Shown here piece by piece: positions 19,944-30,762 of a stretch of 64,000 bases of DNA; within the stretch, counting starts at the first letter, position 1, and the number at the start of each line of letters is the position of its first letter. The notes under the pieces are model-generated. The model ran no database searches. It saw nothing but the letters and a program-made list of their open reading frames with translations, and was not told where the DNA came from. The stretch lies in the NCBI RefSeq assembly GCF_000719265.1, contig NZ_JOFL01000017.1:124001-188000 (forward strand), given 5' to 3'. This DNA is from Streptomyces roseoverticillatus. GTDB lineage: Bacteria > Actinomycetota > Actinomycetes > Streptomycetales > Streptomycetaceae. The translations under genes were made by a program, and so were the position numbers.

Positions 19944-20489
19944 CTACAGCGGCAGCGGTACCGGCAGGGGCATGCCGTCGCCCGTCAGGGGGAGTTTGGA
20001 CAGGAGGTCCTTCACGACGGCCAGGGCCTCGGTGATCGCCGCCTGGACGCCCGCCCTGTCCTTCTTCTCCACCGCCCCGACGAGCTTCTGGACCGCCGCC
20101 GCCAGCTTCTTCAGCAGGTCGTGGACGTCGCCCACGGGGTCCGTCGCCGGGCGCCCCCTGGCGGGCGGGGAGGTCCTCAGGGAGTCCGAGAGGCGCCCCG
20201 TCGCCGCCTGCAGCCGCTGCTGCATCTCCTTGAGCGCGGCCACGTCCGGCGTCTTCGACTGCGCCTCCTTGCCGATCCGGGAGAGCAGGGTGAGCACTTC
20301 CCCCAGCTGCCCCACGGCGTCGAGCTGCTGCTGGACCGCCGCCTTCGGCACCTCGGACGGCGCCACGACCACGGACATGTCGGGATCCGGGGCGTTCACG
20401 GCGGCGAGGGAGGGGCCCGCGACGGCCACGGCCACGGAACCACAGGCGGCGACGGCTATCGCCGACGCGGCGAACTTGTTGACACGCAT
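19944..20489 (-). CDS. Secreted helical protein of unknown function
   Basis: 181 residues. Signal peptide about 1-29 (MRVNKFAAS start, ending SLAAV). The mature part is two amphipathic helical stretches (about 50-100 and 120-165) with Leu/Val heptad-like spacing (LKEMQQRLQAATGRLSDSL; VHDLLKKLAAAVQKLVGAV) and a Pro/Leu tail. No enzyme motif and no cysteine in the mature part. Family not recognised; Streptomyces have many such small secreted proteins. ATG 20489 has AGGGACC upstream on the coding strand. It converges on the P-loop gene with a 22-base gap. Confidence 0.75.
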   Translation of the reverse strand: MRVNKFAASAIAVAACGSVAVAVAGPSLAAVNAPDPDMSVVVAPSEVPKAAVQQQLDAVGQLGEVLTLLSRIGKEAQSKTPDVAALKEMQQRLQAATGRLSDSLRTSPPARGRPATDPVGDVHDLLKKLAAAVQKLVGAVEKKDRAGVQAAITEALAVVKDLLSKLPLTGDGMPLPVPLPL

Positions 20490-20725
20490 GCTGGAGGTCC
20501 CTTCGGCTGTCGGGAGGCTGTCCGATCACCGTGGGACGCATGGTGGCTCTGCGCAACCCGGTGGCCACGGTAAGTGCCGTGACGGGAGTGGGTGACCGCC
20601 TGCCCGGGCCGCCCTGACCTGGGACATCACCGCCGATTTCGGCAGCCGGCGGGAGCGGCCGGGGGTTCAGCCGTTAGGGTGCGGGTGCGGCCTTGTCGAG
20701 ACGGTGGTTGGACGAGTTGGACGAG

Positions 20726-21529
20726 ATGAGCATTCCCGGGCAGCACGGCGGCCGGGCCCCGGCCCCCGCCGGCAGCGGCACGCCCGCAGACAGTGCGCCC
20801 GCCTGGCCCGCCAACGAGCTGGAAGAGGTGCTCGCCGCCTCCGTGGGCGTGCCCGGCGCGGGCCCCCGCATCGTGGAGGCGCTCGGCCGCAGCCACGTCT
20901 GGATTCCGCTTCCGGCCGGCGGCGGCCCGGACAGCCCCGACCTCGACGTGCCCACGCTGGAGCTCGGCGGCGCGGCCTTCGTGCCCGTCTTCAGCTCCGA
21001 GGGCGAGCTCCTGCGCGTCGCGGGCGAGCGCATGCCGTACGCGGTCGCGCCGGCCGTCGAGTTCGCCCGCGGCCTGCCCCCGCAGGTGGGCATCGTCGTC
21101 AACCCCGAGGGCTCCGTGGGCGCCCCGCTGCCCCCGCCGGCCGTCGCCGAGCTGTGCCGGGCCGGCCGCACCCTCCTCGACGGCGACGCCACCGGCGGCC
21201 GGGTGCGGCTCTTCGAGCCCGACTGGCAGGACGAGCCGACGGCCTTCCTGGCCGCCGCGGGCCTGGAGTTCACCGCCGCCCGGGCCGTCCGGACGGCGCG
21301 CCGCGCCCTCGCCGCCGTCGAGGGCGCCGCCCCCGCGCTGTTCGTCGGCGTCGAGCTGGACCTGCCGGACCCGGAGAGCCGCACCGCGGCGCACGAAGCC
21401 CTCGGCCGCGCCCTCGGCTCCGTGCCCGTGCCCTGGCCCGTCCAGCTGGTCTTCCTGGACGTCGCGCGGGACCCGGTCGGCGACTGGATGCGGGACCGGA
21501 TCCGCCCGTTCTACGACCGCGACCTGTGA
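20726..21529 (+). CDS. SseB-family protein (paralogue 1)
   Basis: 267 residues, resembling the enhanced-serine-sensitivity protein SseB. N-terminal domain with NELEEVLAASVG, VPTLELGGAAFVPVFSS and LPPQVGIVVNPEG (about 30-140), and a C-terminal domain ending in the shared motif D-P-V-x-D-W-M-R-D-R-I-RPFYDRD. Molecular role unknown. The ATG at 20726 (MSIPGQ) is preferred; an in-frame TTG at 20693 is possible. It is followed 113 bases later by a second, diverged family member. Confidence 0.78.
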   Translation: MSIPGQHGGRAPAPAGSGTPADSAPAWPANELEEVLAASVGVPGAGPRIVEALGRSHVWIPLPAGGGPDSPDLDVPTLELGGAAFVPVFSSEGELLRVAGERMPYAVAPAVEFARGLPPQVGIVVNPEGSVGAPLPPPAVAELCRAGRTLLDGDATGGRVRLFEPDWQDEPTAFLAAAGLEFTAARAVRTARRALAAVEGAAPALFVGVELDLPDPESRTAAHEALGRALGSVPVPWPVQLVFLDVARDPVGDWMRDRIRPFYDRDL

Positions 21530-21642
21530 CTCCTCCCCTGTCCGCGGCGGCGGGCTCGTAAGCTGGTCGGACGACCACGGGGGCGCGCCGGCGCTCCCCG
21601 GGTCGCAGCAGCAGTCAAGGCAGAGAGAAGAGGCGGACCCAG

Positions 21643-22416
21643 GTGAGCGCGGGCGCGGAGAGCGGCGTGGAGCAGATGCTGCGCCAAGTGGCGCCCGGCC
21701 GGTACGACGCGTACGAGGCGCTGCTGCGGTCGCTGGCCGAGGGCCGGGTCTGGATGCTGCTCTGGCACGGCCAGGCCGGTTCGCCCGACGCCCAGTACGG
21801 CAACATGGAGGTCGAAGGCCTCGGCTACGCCCCGTGCGTGACGTCGGCACAGGAGCTCGCCGCCAGCGGCTGGAACCGCGCCCACGAGGTGATCTCCGGG
21901 CGCGCCGTCGCCGAGGCCCTCCACCCCGGCCGCTGGGGCCTGTGGCTCAACCCGCACGCGCCCGGCGGCGGCGTCGGCATCCCGTGGCTCGACCTGCGCC
22001 GCATCGCCGGCGGTCTGGACCGGCTGCCGGCCGGGCCGCTGCGCCTGAGCGAGCCCGGCGTGGAGATCCCGCAGTTCTACGCCCTCCTCGGGCAGAACGC
22101 CCACCGCACCCCCGCGGTGCGCTCGCTGCGCCGCGCCTGGGTGCAGCCCGCCCTCGGCAGCGCGTACCTGGCCATCGGGCTGGACCTCTACGACACCTCG
22201 CCGGGGGCCGTCGAGTCCGTGCGGCTGATGATGCAGCAGTCGATCGGCGCGGTGCCGGACGGCCTGCCGGTGTCCACGGTCGCGATGTCGGACGAGCACG
22301 ATCCCGTCGCGATGTGGATGCGCGCCAACGCCCGCCCGTTCTACGACCGCGACGCCCACGGCGCGCCCGCGTCGCCTTCCGGTTACGGGTATCCCCCGCA
22401 GACCGGGGCCTACTGA
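21643..22416 (+). CDS. SseB-family protein (paralogue 2)
   Basis: 257 residues, GTG start at 21643 after AGGCGGACCCAGG. It shares with the preceding gene the SseB-like C-terminal domain (LYDTSPGAVESVRLMMQQS) and almost the same terminal motif, D-P-V-A-M-W-M-R-A-N-A-RPFYDRD (about 227-243), plus a Tyr/Pro/Gly tail. The two genes look like an old tandem duplication that has diverged strongly at the N terminus. Function unknown. Confidence 0.75.
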   Translation: MSAGAESGVEQMLRQVAPGRYDAYEALLRSLAEGRVWMLLWHGQAGSPDAQYGNMEVEGLGYAPCVTSAQELAASGWNRAHEVISGRAVAEALHPGRWGLWLNPHAPGGGVGIPWLDLRRIAGGLDRLPAGPLRLSEPGVEIPQFYALLGQNAHRTPAVRSLRRAWVQPALGSAYLAIGLDLYDTSPGAVESVRLMMQQSIGAVPDGLPVSTVAMSDEHDPVAMWMRANARPFYDRDAHGAPASPSGYGYPPQTGAY

Positions 22417-22720
22417 CGGGTGCCCCACGGGGCTCCGCCGCCCGCCCGCCGCCCCGTAGGCCGATCACGGTTGTCCGTATAACGGAATTCCCCTGCACAC
22501 ATCACGGTTGCGCATCCTTTGCCGACCGGGTCTGGCGGGTGATCGCGGGGCCGTTGAAGACTCCGGCCACAAGGACTCCGGGTCCTGCGTACGACCTGCT
22601 TCGCGTGCACGTCCCGCAACTTCTCGCACCATCGCACCTATCGCACCAGTGATGTGAACCAGCCGCATGCGCGGCGGGCGTTGGGCCGGCGAGTGCCGGC
22701 CGAGGGGGGTCCACCAGACG
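22417..22720. other. Promoter/leader region of the oligopeptide transporter operon
   Basis: About 300 bases without a gene. Contains TCCGT-ATA-ACGGA (22474-22486), overlapping a TATAAC that could be a -10 element. No convincing -35 seen. Confidence 0.4.
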
Positions 22721-23719
22721 ATGACGGCACCACTGCACGACACGGACGCGGCGCAGACCGCTGCCGTCGACATCGCCGCCGACGTCCCGGCCAAGGCGAT
22801 CGAGGGCCGGTCCCCCTGGCGGATCGCCTGGATCCGGCTGAAGCGCGACAAGTTCGCCCTGGCCGGCGGCGCCGTCGTGGTGCTGCTCATCCTCGTGGCG
22901 GTCTTCGCCCCGCTGATCGTGGGCGCGCTGGGCCACCCGCCCAACGAGTTCCACGAGGGCCGGATCGACCCCCTGTTCAGCACGCCCAAGGGCTCCTGGG
23001 GCGGCATCAACGGGGACTTCCTCTTCGGCGTCGAGCCGGTGAACGGGCGCGACGTCTTCAGCCGCATCGTCTACGGGGCCCGCGTCTCGCTCCTCGTGGC
23101 CTTCCTGTCCGCCGTCGTCGCGGTCTTCCTCGGCACCGTCTTCGGCATCGTCGCCGGCTTCTTCGGCGGCTGGGTCGACGCCGTGATCAGCCGGGTCATG
23201 GACCTCCTGCTGGCCTTCCCCCAGCTGCTGTTCATCATCGCGCTGGTGTCCGTGGTCCCCGACTCCCTCTGGGGACTGACCGGTTCGGGCGTGCGCATGG
23301 GCGTGCTGATCGCCGTCATCGGCTTCTTCGGCTGGCCCTACATCGGGCGCATCGTGCGCGGCCAGACCCTCTCGCTCAGGGAGCGGGAGTACGTCGAGGC
23401 CGCGCGCAGCCTGGGCGCCGGCCGCGGCTACATCCTCTTCCGCGAGCTGCTGCCCAACCTGGTCGCGCCGATCACCGTGTACACGACGCTGATGATCCCC
23501 ACCAACGTCCTCACCGAGGCCGCCCTCAGCTTCCTCGGTACCGGAGTCAAGCCCCCCACGGCATCGTGGGGCGAGATGCTCGCCAGAGCCGTCGACCACT
23601 ACGAGGCGGACCCGATCTTCATGATCATCCCGGGTCTCGCCATCTTCATCACCGTCCTCGCGTTCAACCTCTTCGGCGACGGTGTCCGGGACGCTCTGGA
23701 CCCCAAGGGGTCGCGCTAG
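22721..23719 (+). CDS. Oligopeptide ABC transporter permease (OppC/DppC type)
   Basis: 332-residue inner-membrane permease. N-terminal cytoplasmic segment with SPWRIAWIRLKRDKFA, first helix about 50-75, a large periplasmic-side loop, then five more helices. The EAA loop (EAARSLGAGRGYILFRELLPN, about 224-244) contacts the ATPases. ATG 22721 with GAGGGGGG upstream. First gene of a five-gene operon in the unusual order C-A-B-D-F, the same order I recall for S. coelicolor SCO5476-5480, a BldK-like system. Confidence 0.93.
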   Translation: MTAPLHDTDAAQTAAVDIAADVPAKAIEGRSPWRIAWIRLKRDKFALAGGAVVVLLILVAVFAPLIVGALGHPPNEFHEGRIDPLFSTPKGSWGGINGDFLFGVEPVNGRDVFSRIVYGARVSLLVAFLSAVVAVFLGTVFGIVAGFFGGWVDAVISRVMDLLLAFPQLLFIIALVSVVPDSLWGLTGSGVRMGVLIAVIGFFGWPYIGRIVRGQTLSLREREYVEAARSLGAGRGYILFRELLPNLVAPITVYTTLMIPTNVLTEAALSFLGTGVKPPTASWGEMLARAVDHYEADPIFMIIPGLAIFITVLAFNLFGDGVRDALDPKGSR

Positions 23720-23848
23720 CGCGCGCCGAGGGCCCGCACCCGCCGTCCCGCTCGTGTCCCACCGCCCCTGTCGGTCCGTCAGGAGGCTCACGTCCGCAAA
23801 CCCGCCGGCCCGTTCCCGGGCGGCGACGATCACGGAGGTCGCGACACC

Positions 23849-25621
23849 TTGAGAACACAGAGAACTCCGAGGCGGAAGGCAGCCGCCGGGGCGGCCCTCG
23901 TGGTCGCGACCCTGGTCACGACGGCCGCCTGCGGCGGCGATGGCGGCAGCAAGGGCGGCGGGGACGGCAAGGGCGCGGGATTCAACGCCGCGGTCGACAA
24001 GGCCGCCAGCGTGTCCGAGAAGAAGGGCGGCGAGCTGAAGTTCATCGGCACGCAGGACGCCGACTCCTGGGACCCGCAGCGCGGTTACTACGGATTCATG
24101 TGGGACTTCGCCCGCTACTACGCGCGCACGCTGATCACGTCGAAGCCGGCCGCCGGCGGCGAGAGCACCACACTGGTCCCGGACCTGGCCACCGACACCG
24201 GCAAGGTCTCGGACGACAAGAAGACGTACACCTTCACCCTGCGGCCCGGTGTGACCTGGGAGGACGGGCAGCCCGTCACCGCCCAGCAGATCAAGTACGG
24301 CATCGAGCGCACCTGGGCCACCGACAAGATCTCCGGCGGCCCCACCTGGCTGATGCAGGTCCTGGACCCCGAGAAGACGTACAAGGGCCCGTACAAGGAC
24401 GAGAGCAAGGACAAGCTGGGGCTGAAGGCGATCGAGACGCCGGACGAGAAGACGATCGTCTTCAAACTCCCCAAGCCCAACGGCGACTTCCTGCAGATGA
24501 TCGCGATGCCCGCCGCGGCCCCGGTCCGCCCGGACAAGGACACCGCCGAGCGGTACGGCCAGAAGCCGTTCTCCAACGGCCCGTACAAGTGGGTGTCGTA
24601 CAGCCCGAACAAGGGCCTCGAACTGGTCCGCAACGACAAGTGGAGCAAGGACTCCGACCCGGTCCGCAAGGCCCTGCCGGACAAGATCTCGGTCACGCTG
24701 ATCACCAACGCCGACGACATGGACAACCGGCTGATCAAGGGCGACTACGACCTCGACCTGAACGCCACCGGCATGGGCTCGGCGGGCCGCCAGAAGGCCC
24801 TCAAGGAGTACAAGGGCAACGTCGACAACCCGCAGACCGGCTTCATCCGCTACGCCGCCTTCCCCAAGACCGTCGCCCCCTTCGACAACGAGCACTGCCG
24901 CAAGGCCGTCATCTACGGCGCCGACCACACCTCGCTGCAGACCGCTCGCGGCGGCCCCCAGGCCGGCGGCGACCTCGGCATCAGCATGCTGCCGCCCGCG
25001 GTCAAGGGCTTCGACCCCGCGTACGACCCGTACAACATCAAGCAGGGCAAGCCCGACGCGGCCAAGGCCAAGGAGGAGCTGAAGGCCTGCGGCAAGCCCG
25101 AGGGCTTCAAGACGACGATCGCCGTGCGCAACAACAAGTCGCAGGAGGTCGCCACCGCGGAGTCGCTCCAGGCGTCCCTGAAGGCCATCGGCATCGACGC
25201 GCAGATCGACAAGTACGACGGCGCGCAGAGCACCGGCATCATCGGATCGCCCGGGAACGTCAAGGCCAAGGGCTACGGCATCATCATCATGGGCTGGGGC
25301 TCCGACTTCCCCAGCGGCCAGGGCTTCCTCCAGCCGATCGCCGACGGCCGCTTCATCCAGGAGAGCGGCAACCAGAACTACCCCGAGCTCAACGACCCCG
25401 CGGTCAACAAGACCTTCGACGAGGCCATCGCGGAGACCGACGTGGAGAAGGCCGGGAAGATCTACCAGGAGGCCAACAAGAAGGTCATGGAGGGCGCCTG
25501 GTACCTGCCCTTCACCTACGAGAAGAACATCATCTGGCGCAGCTCCCGGCTGACCAACGTCTACACGGCCGACGCCTACAACGGCCGCTACGACTACGCC
25601 TCGCTGGGCGTCGTCAAGTGA
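23849..25621 (+). CDS. Oligopeptide-binding lipoprotein (SBP_bac_5)
   Basis: 590-residue extracytoplasmic peptide receptor of the adjacent transporter. Lipoprotein signal with TTAAC (about C28) followed by a Gly/Lys spacer. Family-5 features: the ligand-exit motif PDLATDTGKVSDDKKTYTF, FTLRPGVTWEDGQPVTAQQ (about 128-146), and the C-terminal PFTYEKNIIWRSS. TTG start at 23849 with GGAGG 10 bases upstream. It sits second in the operon, between the two permease genes. Peptide specificity is not predictable from sequence; BldK-like receptors import signalling or nutrient peptides. Confidence 0.93.
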   Translation: MRTQRTPRRKAAAGAALVVATLVTTAACGGDGGSKGGGDGKGAGFNAAVDKAASVSEKKGGELKFIGTQDADSWDPQRGYYGFMWDFARYYARTLITSKPAAGGESTTLVPDLATDTGKVSDDKKTYTFTLRPGVTWEDGQPVTAQQIKYGIERTWATDKISGGPTWLMQVLDPEKTYKGPYKDESKDKLGLKAIETPDEKTIVFKLPKPNGDFLQMIAMPAAAPVRPDKDTAERYGQKPFSNGPYKWVSYSPNKGLELVRNDKWSKDSDPVRKALPDKISVTLITNADDMDNRLIKGDYDLDLNATGMGSAGRQKALKEYKGNVDNPQTGFIRYAAFPKTVAPFDNEHCRKAVIYGADHTSLQTARGGPQAGGDLGISMLPPAVKGFDPAYDPYNIKQGKPDAAKAKEELKACGKPEGFKTTIAVRNNKSQEVATAESLQASLKAIGIDAQIDKYDGAQSTGIIGSPGNVKAKGYGIIIMGWGSDFPSGQGFLQPIADGRFIQESGNQNYPELNDPAVNKTFDEAIAETDVEKAGKIYQEANKKVMEGAWYLPFTYEKNIIWRSSRLTNVYTADAYNGRYDYASLGVVK

Positions 25622-25770
25622 TCGCGCCCGTCACAGCCGTGACATCCCGTCCGCTCCGCCGGCGCACCCGCCGCTAGGCCCGAAGGGCAGGTGAGGGCCG
25701 AGCGCGACGACCGGGGACGCCCCCCTCTTCCCCAGGGGGGCGCCTCCGGGCCGCCGCCGGGCCGACCGCA

Positions 25771-26765
<995 letters not shown>

Positions 26766-26769
<4 letters not shown>

Positions 26770-27866
26770 CCACCGCCCCCGCCCCCGGCCCGGGGGACGC
26801 CCCCACCGCCTTCCTCGAGGTGCGGGACCTGCGCATCCACTTCCCCACCGACGACGGGCTCGTCAAGTCCGTCGACGGGCTCTCCTTCCAGCTGGAGAAG
26901 GGCCGGACGCTCGGCATCGTCGGCGAGTCCGGCTCGGGCAAGTCGGTCACCTCGCTCGGCATCATGGGCCTGCACACCGTCGGCCAGTACGGGCGCCGCA
27001 GGGCCCGGATCTCCGGCGAGATCTGGCTCGACGGCAAGGAGCTGATGAGCGCCGACCCCGACGAGGTGCGGCGGCTGCGCGGCCGCGAGATGGCGATGAT
27101 CTTCCAGGACCCGCTGTCCGCCATGCACCCGTACTTCACGATCGGCCACCAGATCACCGAGGCGTACCTGGTGCACCACAGCGACGCCGGCAAGAAGGCC
27201 GCCCGCAAGCGGGCCGTCGAGCTGCTCGACCGCGTCGGCATCCCGCAGCCCGACCGCCGCGTGGACGACTACCCCCACCAGTTCTCCGGTGGCATGCGCC
27301 AGCGCGCCATGATCGCTATGGCGCTGGTCAACAACCCCGAGCTGCTCATCGCGGACGAGCCGACCACCGCCCTGGACGTGACCGTCCAGGCACAGATCCT
27401 CGACCTCATCCGCGACCTGCAGAAGGAGTTCGGCTCGGCCGTCATCGTCATCACCCACGACCTCGGCGTCGTCGCCGAGCTGGCCGACGACATCCTCGTC
27501 ATGTACGGCGGCCGCTGCGTGGAGCGCGGGCCCGCCGAGAAGGTCTTCTCCGAGCCCCGGCACCCCTACACCTGGGGCCTGCTCGGCTCCATGCCGCGCA
27601 TCGACCGCGAGCAGACCGACCGGCTGATCCCGGTCAAAGGCTCCCCGCCCAGCCTCATCAACATCCCTTCCGGCTGCGCCTTCAACCCGCGCTGCCCGTA
27701 CGCCGACGTGCCCGCGGGCGGGATCACCCGTACGGAGCGGCCGGAACTGCGCCTGGTCACCGGCGGCGACGGCGCTGCGGGAGGCGGCCGGCACTGGTCC
27801 GCCTGCCACATGGCCGAGGAGGAACGGACCCGCATCTGGACCGAAGAGATTGCGCCCAAGCTGTGA
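26766..27866 (+). CDS. Oligopeptide ABC transporter ATPase (DppD type)
   Basis: 366 residues. Walker A GESGSGKS (53-60), signature SGGMRQR, Walker [13 protein letters not shown], and the C-terminal oligopeptide-transporter domain with its cysteines ([12 protein letters not shown] ... CH), which in related ATPases can hold an iron-sulfur cluster. GTG start overlaps the preceding stop. It pairs with the next gene to power peptide uptake. Confidence 0.94.
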
Positions 27867-28942
27867 AGGGCCACGAGGACCACGAGGATCACGCGATGAA
27901 GATTCCCGGGCAGCAGGCGCCGTCCGACGGGCCCGAGGCCCTCCTCACGGTCGAGGGCCTGGTCAAGCACTTCCCGATCACCAAGGGGCTGCTGCGCCGG
28001 CAGGTCGGCGCCGTCCAGGCCGTGGACGGGCTCACCTTCGACGTGCGCACGGGGGAGACCCTGGGCGTGGTGGGCGAGTCCGGCTGCGGCAAGTCCACCA
28101 TGGGCCGGCTGATCACCCGGCTGCTGGAGCCCACGGGCGGCCGGGTCGCGTTCCAGGGCAAGGACATCAGCCACCTCGGCGTGGCGGGGATGCGCCCGCT
28201 GCGCCGCGACATCCAGATGATCTTCCAGGACCCGTACTCCTCGCTGAACCCCCGGCACACCGTCGGCACCATCGTCGGCGCGCCCTTCAGGCTGCAGGGC
28301 ATCGCGCCCGAGGGCGGGGTGAAGAAGGAGGTCCAGCGGCTGCTGGAGCTGGTGGGGCTCAGCCCGGAGCACTACAACCGCTATCCGCACGAGTTCTCCG
28401 GCGGGCAGCGGCAGCGCATCGGCATCGCGCGGGCGCTCGCGCTCAATCCGAAGCTCGTCGTCGCGGACGAGCCGGTCTCCGCGCTGGACGTGTCGATCCA
28501 GGCCCAGGTGGTCAACCTGCTCGACGACCTCCAGGACGAGCTCGGGCTCACGTACGTGATCATCGCGCACGACCTGTCGGTCATCCGCCACGTCTCGGAC
28601 CGCATCGCCGTCATGTACCTCGGCAAGCTCGTGGAGCTCACCGACCGCACCTCGCTCTACACGAAGCCGATGCACCCGTACACCAAGGCCCTGTTGTCCG
28701 CGGTGCCGGTGCCCGACCCGAAGCGGCGCGCCAAGCGGGAGCGCATCCTGCTCAAGGGGGACGTGCCCTCGCCGATTTCGCCGCCGTCCGGCTGCCGCTT
28801 CCACACCCGGTGCTGGAAGGCGACGGACGTGTGCAAGACACAGGAGCCGCCGCTGCTGGCGCTCGAACCGGGCCACCAGGTGGCCTGCCACCACCCGGAG
28901 AACGCGCCGGAGGCGGCCACTGCGGGGACGACCGGAGGATGA
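27863..28942 (+). CDS. Oligopeptide ABC transporter ATPase (DppF type)
   Basis: 359 residues, second ATPase of the importer. Walker [10 protein letters not shown] (about 72-80), signature SGGQRQR, Walker [13 protein letters not shown], and C-terminal [19 protein letters not shown] plus a later Cys. The GTG at 27863 overlaps the DppD-type stop (GTGA); the ATG at 27896 is an alternative. Last gene of the operon. No clear terminator before the next gene, 38 bases on. Confidence 0.94.
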   Translation: MKGHEDHEDHAMKIPGQQAPSDGPEALLTVEGLVKHFPITKGLLRRQVGAVQAVDGLTFDVRTGETLGVVGESGCGKSTMGRLITRLLEPTGGRVAFQGKDISHLGVAGMRPLRRDIQMIFQDPYSSLNPRHTVGTIVGAPFRLQGIAPEGGVKKEVQRLLELVGLSPEHYNRYPHEFSGGQRQRIGIARALALNPKLVVADEPVSALDVSIQAQVVNLLDDLQDELGLTYVIIAHDLSVIRHVSDRIAVMYLGKLVELTDRTSLYTKPMHPYTKALLSAVPVPDPKRRAKRERILLKGDVPSPISPPSGCRFHTRCWKATDVCKTQEPPLLALEPGHQVACHHPENAPEAATAGTTGG

Positions 28943-28980
28943 GCGTCCGGAACGGCGTCCGGGCCGAGTAAGAATGTCTG

Positions 28981-29643
28981 GTGCTCACCGACCTGTTCAG
29001 CCCCTCCGTCCAGCATTCGCTGGACATCGCAGGGATCTTCGTCTTCGCGATCTCCGGCGCCCTGCTCGCCGTGCGGAAGAACTTCGACGTCTTCGGCATG
29101 GCGGTCCTGGCGGAGGTCACGGCGCTGGGCGGCGGGCTGATCCGGGACGTGATCATCGGCGCCGTGCCGCCCGCCGCCTTCACGGACCTCGGCTACTTCC
29201 TCACCCCGCTGCTCGCCACGGTGATCGTCTTCTTCCTGCACCCGGAGGTCGAGCGGATCACCAAGGCGGTGGGGGTCTTCGACGCGGCGGGCCTCGGGCT
29301 GTTCTGCGTCACCGGCACGGTCAAGGCGTACGGGCACGGGCTCGGCCTCGTCTTCGCCGCCACGCTCGGGCTGGCCACGGCGGTCGGCGGCGGCGTGCTG
29401 CGCGACATCCTCGCGCACGAGGTGCCGTCGCTGCTGCGCTGGGACCGCGACCTGTACGCCGTGCCGGCCATGGTCGGCGCCACGCTGGCCGCGCTGCTGA
29501 TCCGCTTCGGCGCGCTGGACGGCCCTGCGTACGCGGTGCCCGTGGTGACGGCGTTCGTGCTGCGGCTGCTCGCGATGCGCTTCCACTGGCGGGCGCCGCG
29601 GGCGTGGCACCGGCGGAGCGCGGCCACCGAAGAGGGTTGTTGA
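28981..29643 (+). CDS. TRIC-like membrane protein (UPF0126, YvgT family)
   Basis: 220-residue membrane protein of about seven helices formed by two similar halves. Each half has the family GGG motif followed by RD (ALGGGLIRDV about 59-68; AVGGGVLRDI about 140-149). Bacterial members are homologous to eukaryotic TRIC potassium channels; whether this one conducts ions or transports a small molecule such as glycine is not known. GTG start at 28981. It may read through from the transporter operon. Confidence 0.9.
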   Translation: MLTDLFSPSVQHSLDIAGIFVFAISGALLAVRKNFDVFGMAVLAEVTALGGGLIRDVIIGAVPPAAFTDLGYFLTPLLATVIVFFLHPEVERITKAVGVFDAAGLGLFCVTGTVKAYGHGLGLVFAATLGLATAVGGGVLRDILAHEVPSLLRWDRDLYAVPAMVGATLAALLIRFGALDGPAYAVPVVTAFVLRLLAMRFHWRAPRAWHRRSAATEEGC

Positions 29644-29695
29644 CCCTTCACCGAGAACCTACCAGTGAGTAACCTCCGGGTGTAGCGTGACCGGC

Positions 29696-30529
29696 ATGGC
29701 ACAGGCAACCATCGGTGACAGCGAATTCGACCGCGACACCGCGCTGACCCCCCGCGGCCCCGGCGTGCACGACGCCGCCCTCCCCGCCGGGTGGACCATC
29801 GGCGGTGCGGTCAACGGCGGCTTCCTCCTGGCCCTCGTCGGCCGGGCCCTCGCCGCGGAGCTCCCCCACCCCGATCCGTTCACCGTCACCGCGCACTACC
29901 TCTCGGTCAGCCGGCCCGGCCCCGCCGTCGTCCGCACGCAGACCGTGCGCACCGGCCGCGCCCTCTCCACCGGCCAGGCGTCCCTCCTGCAGTACGACGA
30001 GGACGGCGGCGAGGTCGAGCGGATCCGCGTCCTCGCCACCTACGGCGACCTCGGCGCCCTCAGCGACGACGTCCGCACCACGGCCAAGCCGCCCGCAATC
30101 CCCCCGTACGAGCACTGCCTGGGCAAGGAGCACGACGACGGCTCCCACCCGCTCTCCGAGATCGCCCGCCGCCTCGACATCCGCCTCGACCCCGCGACCG
30201 CCGGCTGGGCGGCCGGCGCGCCCAGCGGCCGCGGCGAGATGCGCGGCTGGTTCGGGCTCGCGGACGGCCGCCCCATGGACCCGCTCGCCCTGCTGCTCGC
30301 CGTCGACGCCCTGCCGCCCACGACGTTCGAGATGGGCCTGACCGGCTGGGTGCCCACCATCGAGCTGACCGCCCACATCCGCTGCCGGCCCGCACCCGGA
30401 CCCGTCCGCATCGCCGTCACCACGCGCAACCTCGCGGGCGGCTTCCTGGAGGAGGACGCCGAGGTCTGGGACAGCGAGGACCGGCTCGTGGCCCAGTCCC
30501 GGCAGCTGGCGGCCGCCCCGCGGCGCTGA
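29696..30529 (+). CDS. Acyl-CoA thioesterase family protein (double hotdog)
   Basis: 277 residues predicted to hydrolyse acyl-CoA thioesters in the cytoplasm. The first hotdog has WTIGGAVNGGFLLALVGRAL (about 31-50) and TVTAHYLSVSRPGPA; the second has ELTAHIRCRPAPGPVRIAV (about 220-238), with conserved Asp/Thr positions typical of the TesB-like 4HBT_3 family. Substrate not inferable. ATG 29696 chosen; a GTG at 29687 is in frame. Convergent with the DinB-like gene. Confidence 0.82.
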   Translation: MAQATIGDSEFDRDTALTPRGPGVHDAALPAGWTIGGAVNGGFLLALVGRALAAELPHPDPFTVTAHYLSVSRPGPAVVRTQTVRTGRALSTGQASLLQYDEDGGEVERIRVLATYGDLGALSDDVRTTAKPPAIPPYEHCLGKEHDDGSHPLSEIARRLDIRLDPATAGWAAGAPSGRGEMRGWFGLADGRPMDPLALLLAVDALPPTTFEMGLTGWVPTIELTAHIRCRPAPGPVRIAVTTRNLAGGFLEEDAEVWDSEDRLVAQSRQLAAAPRR

Positions 30530-30762
30530 GGCCGCGGGCTCACGGCGGCGGCCGGCCCTCGGGGACGCTCGGGCTCCGGCTCCGCCGGGATCGCGTGGGC
30601 GCCGCCCGGATGGGGCCTTCGCCCTCGACGGCTCCTGTTCGCCGGCCGGGTGGTCCGGATCCCCGCCATCAAGGAGCAGACCGGCGCGTCCGCGGGCGCA
30701 GCCGCGGGCCGCCGGGGCGCCGCCTCCGGCTCCGGGCCTCCCGCCGTCGCGGGCCGCGCGGG

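Noticed and set aside
22474..22486. Operator TCCGT-ATA-ACGGA before the oligopeptide operon
   Set aside because: The arms are only 5 bp and overlap a possible -10, so it is too weak to claim as a site.
22654..25677. 1007-codon frame overlapping the permease and binding-protein genes
   Set aside because: Arg/Gly/Pro-rich shadow in the wrong frame of two clear transporter genes.
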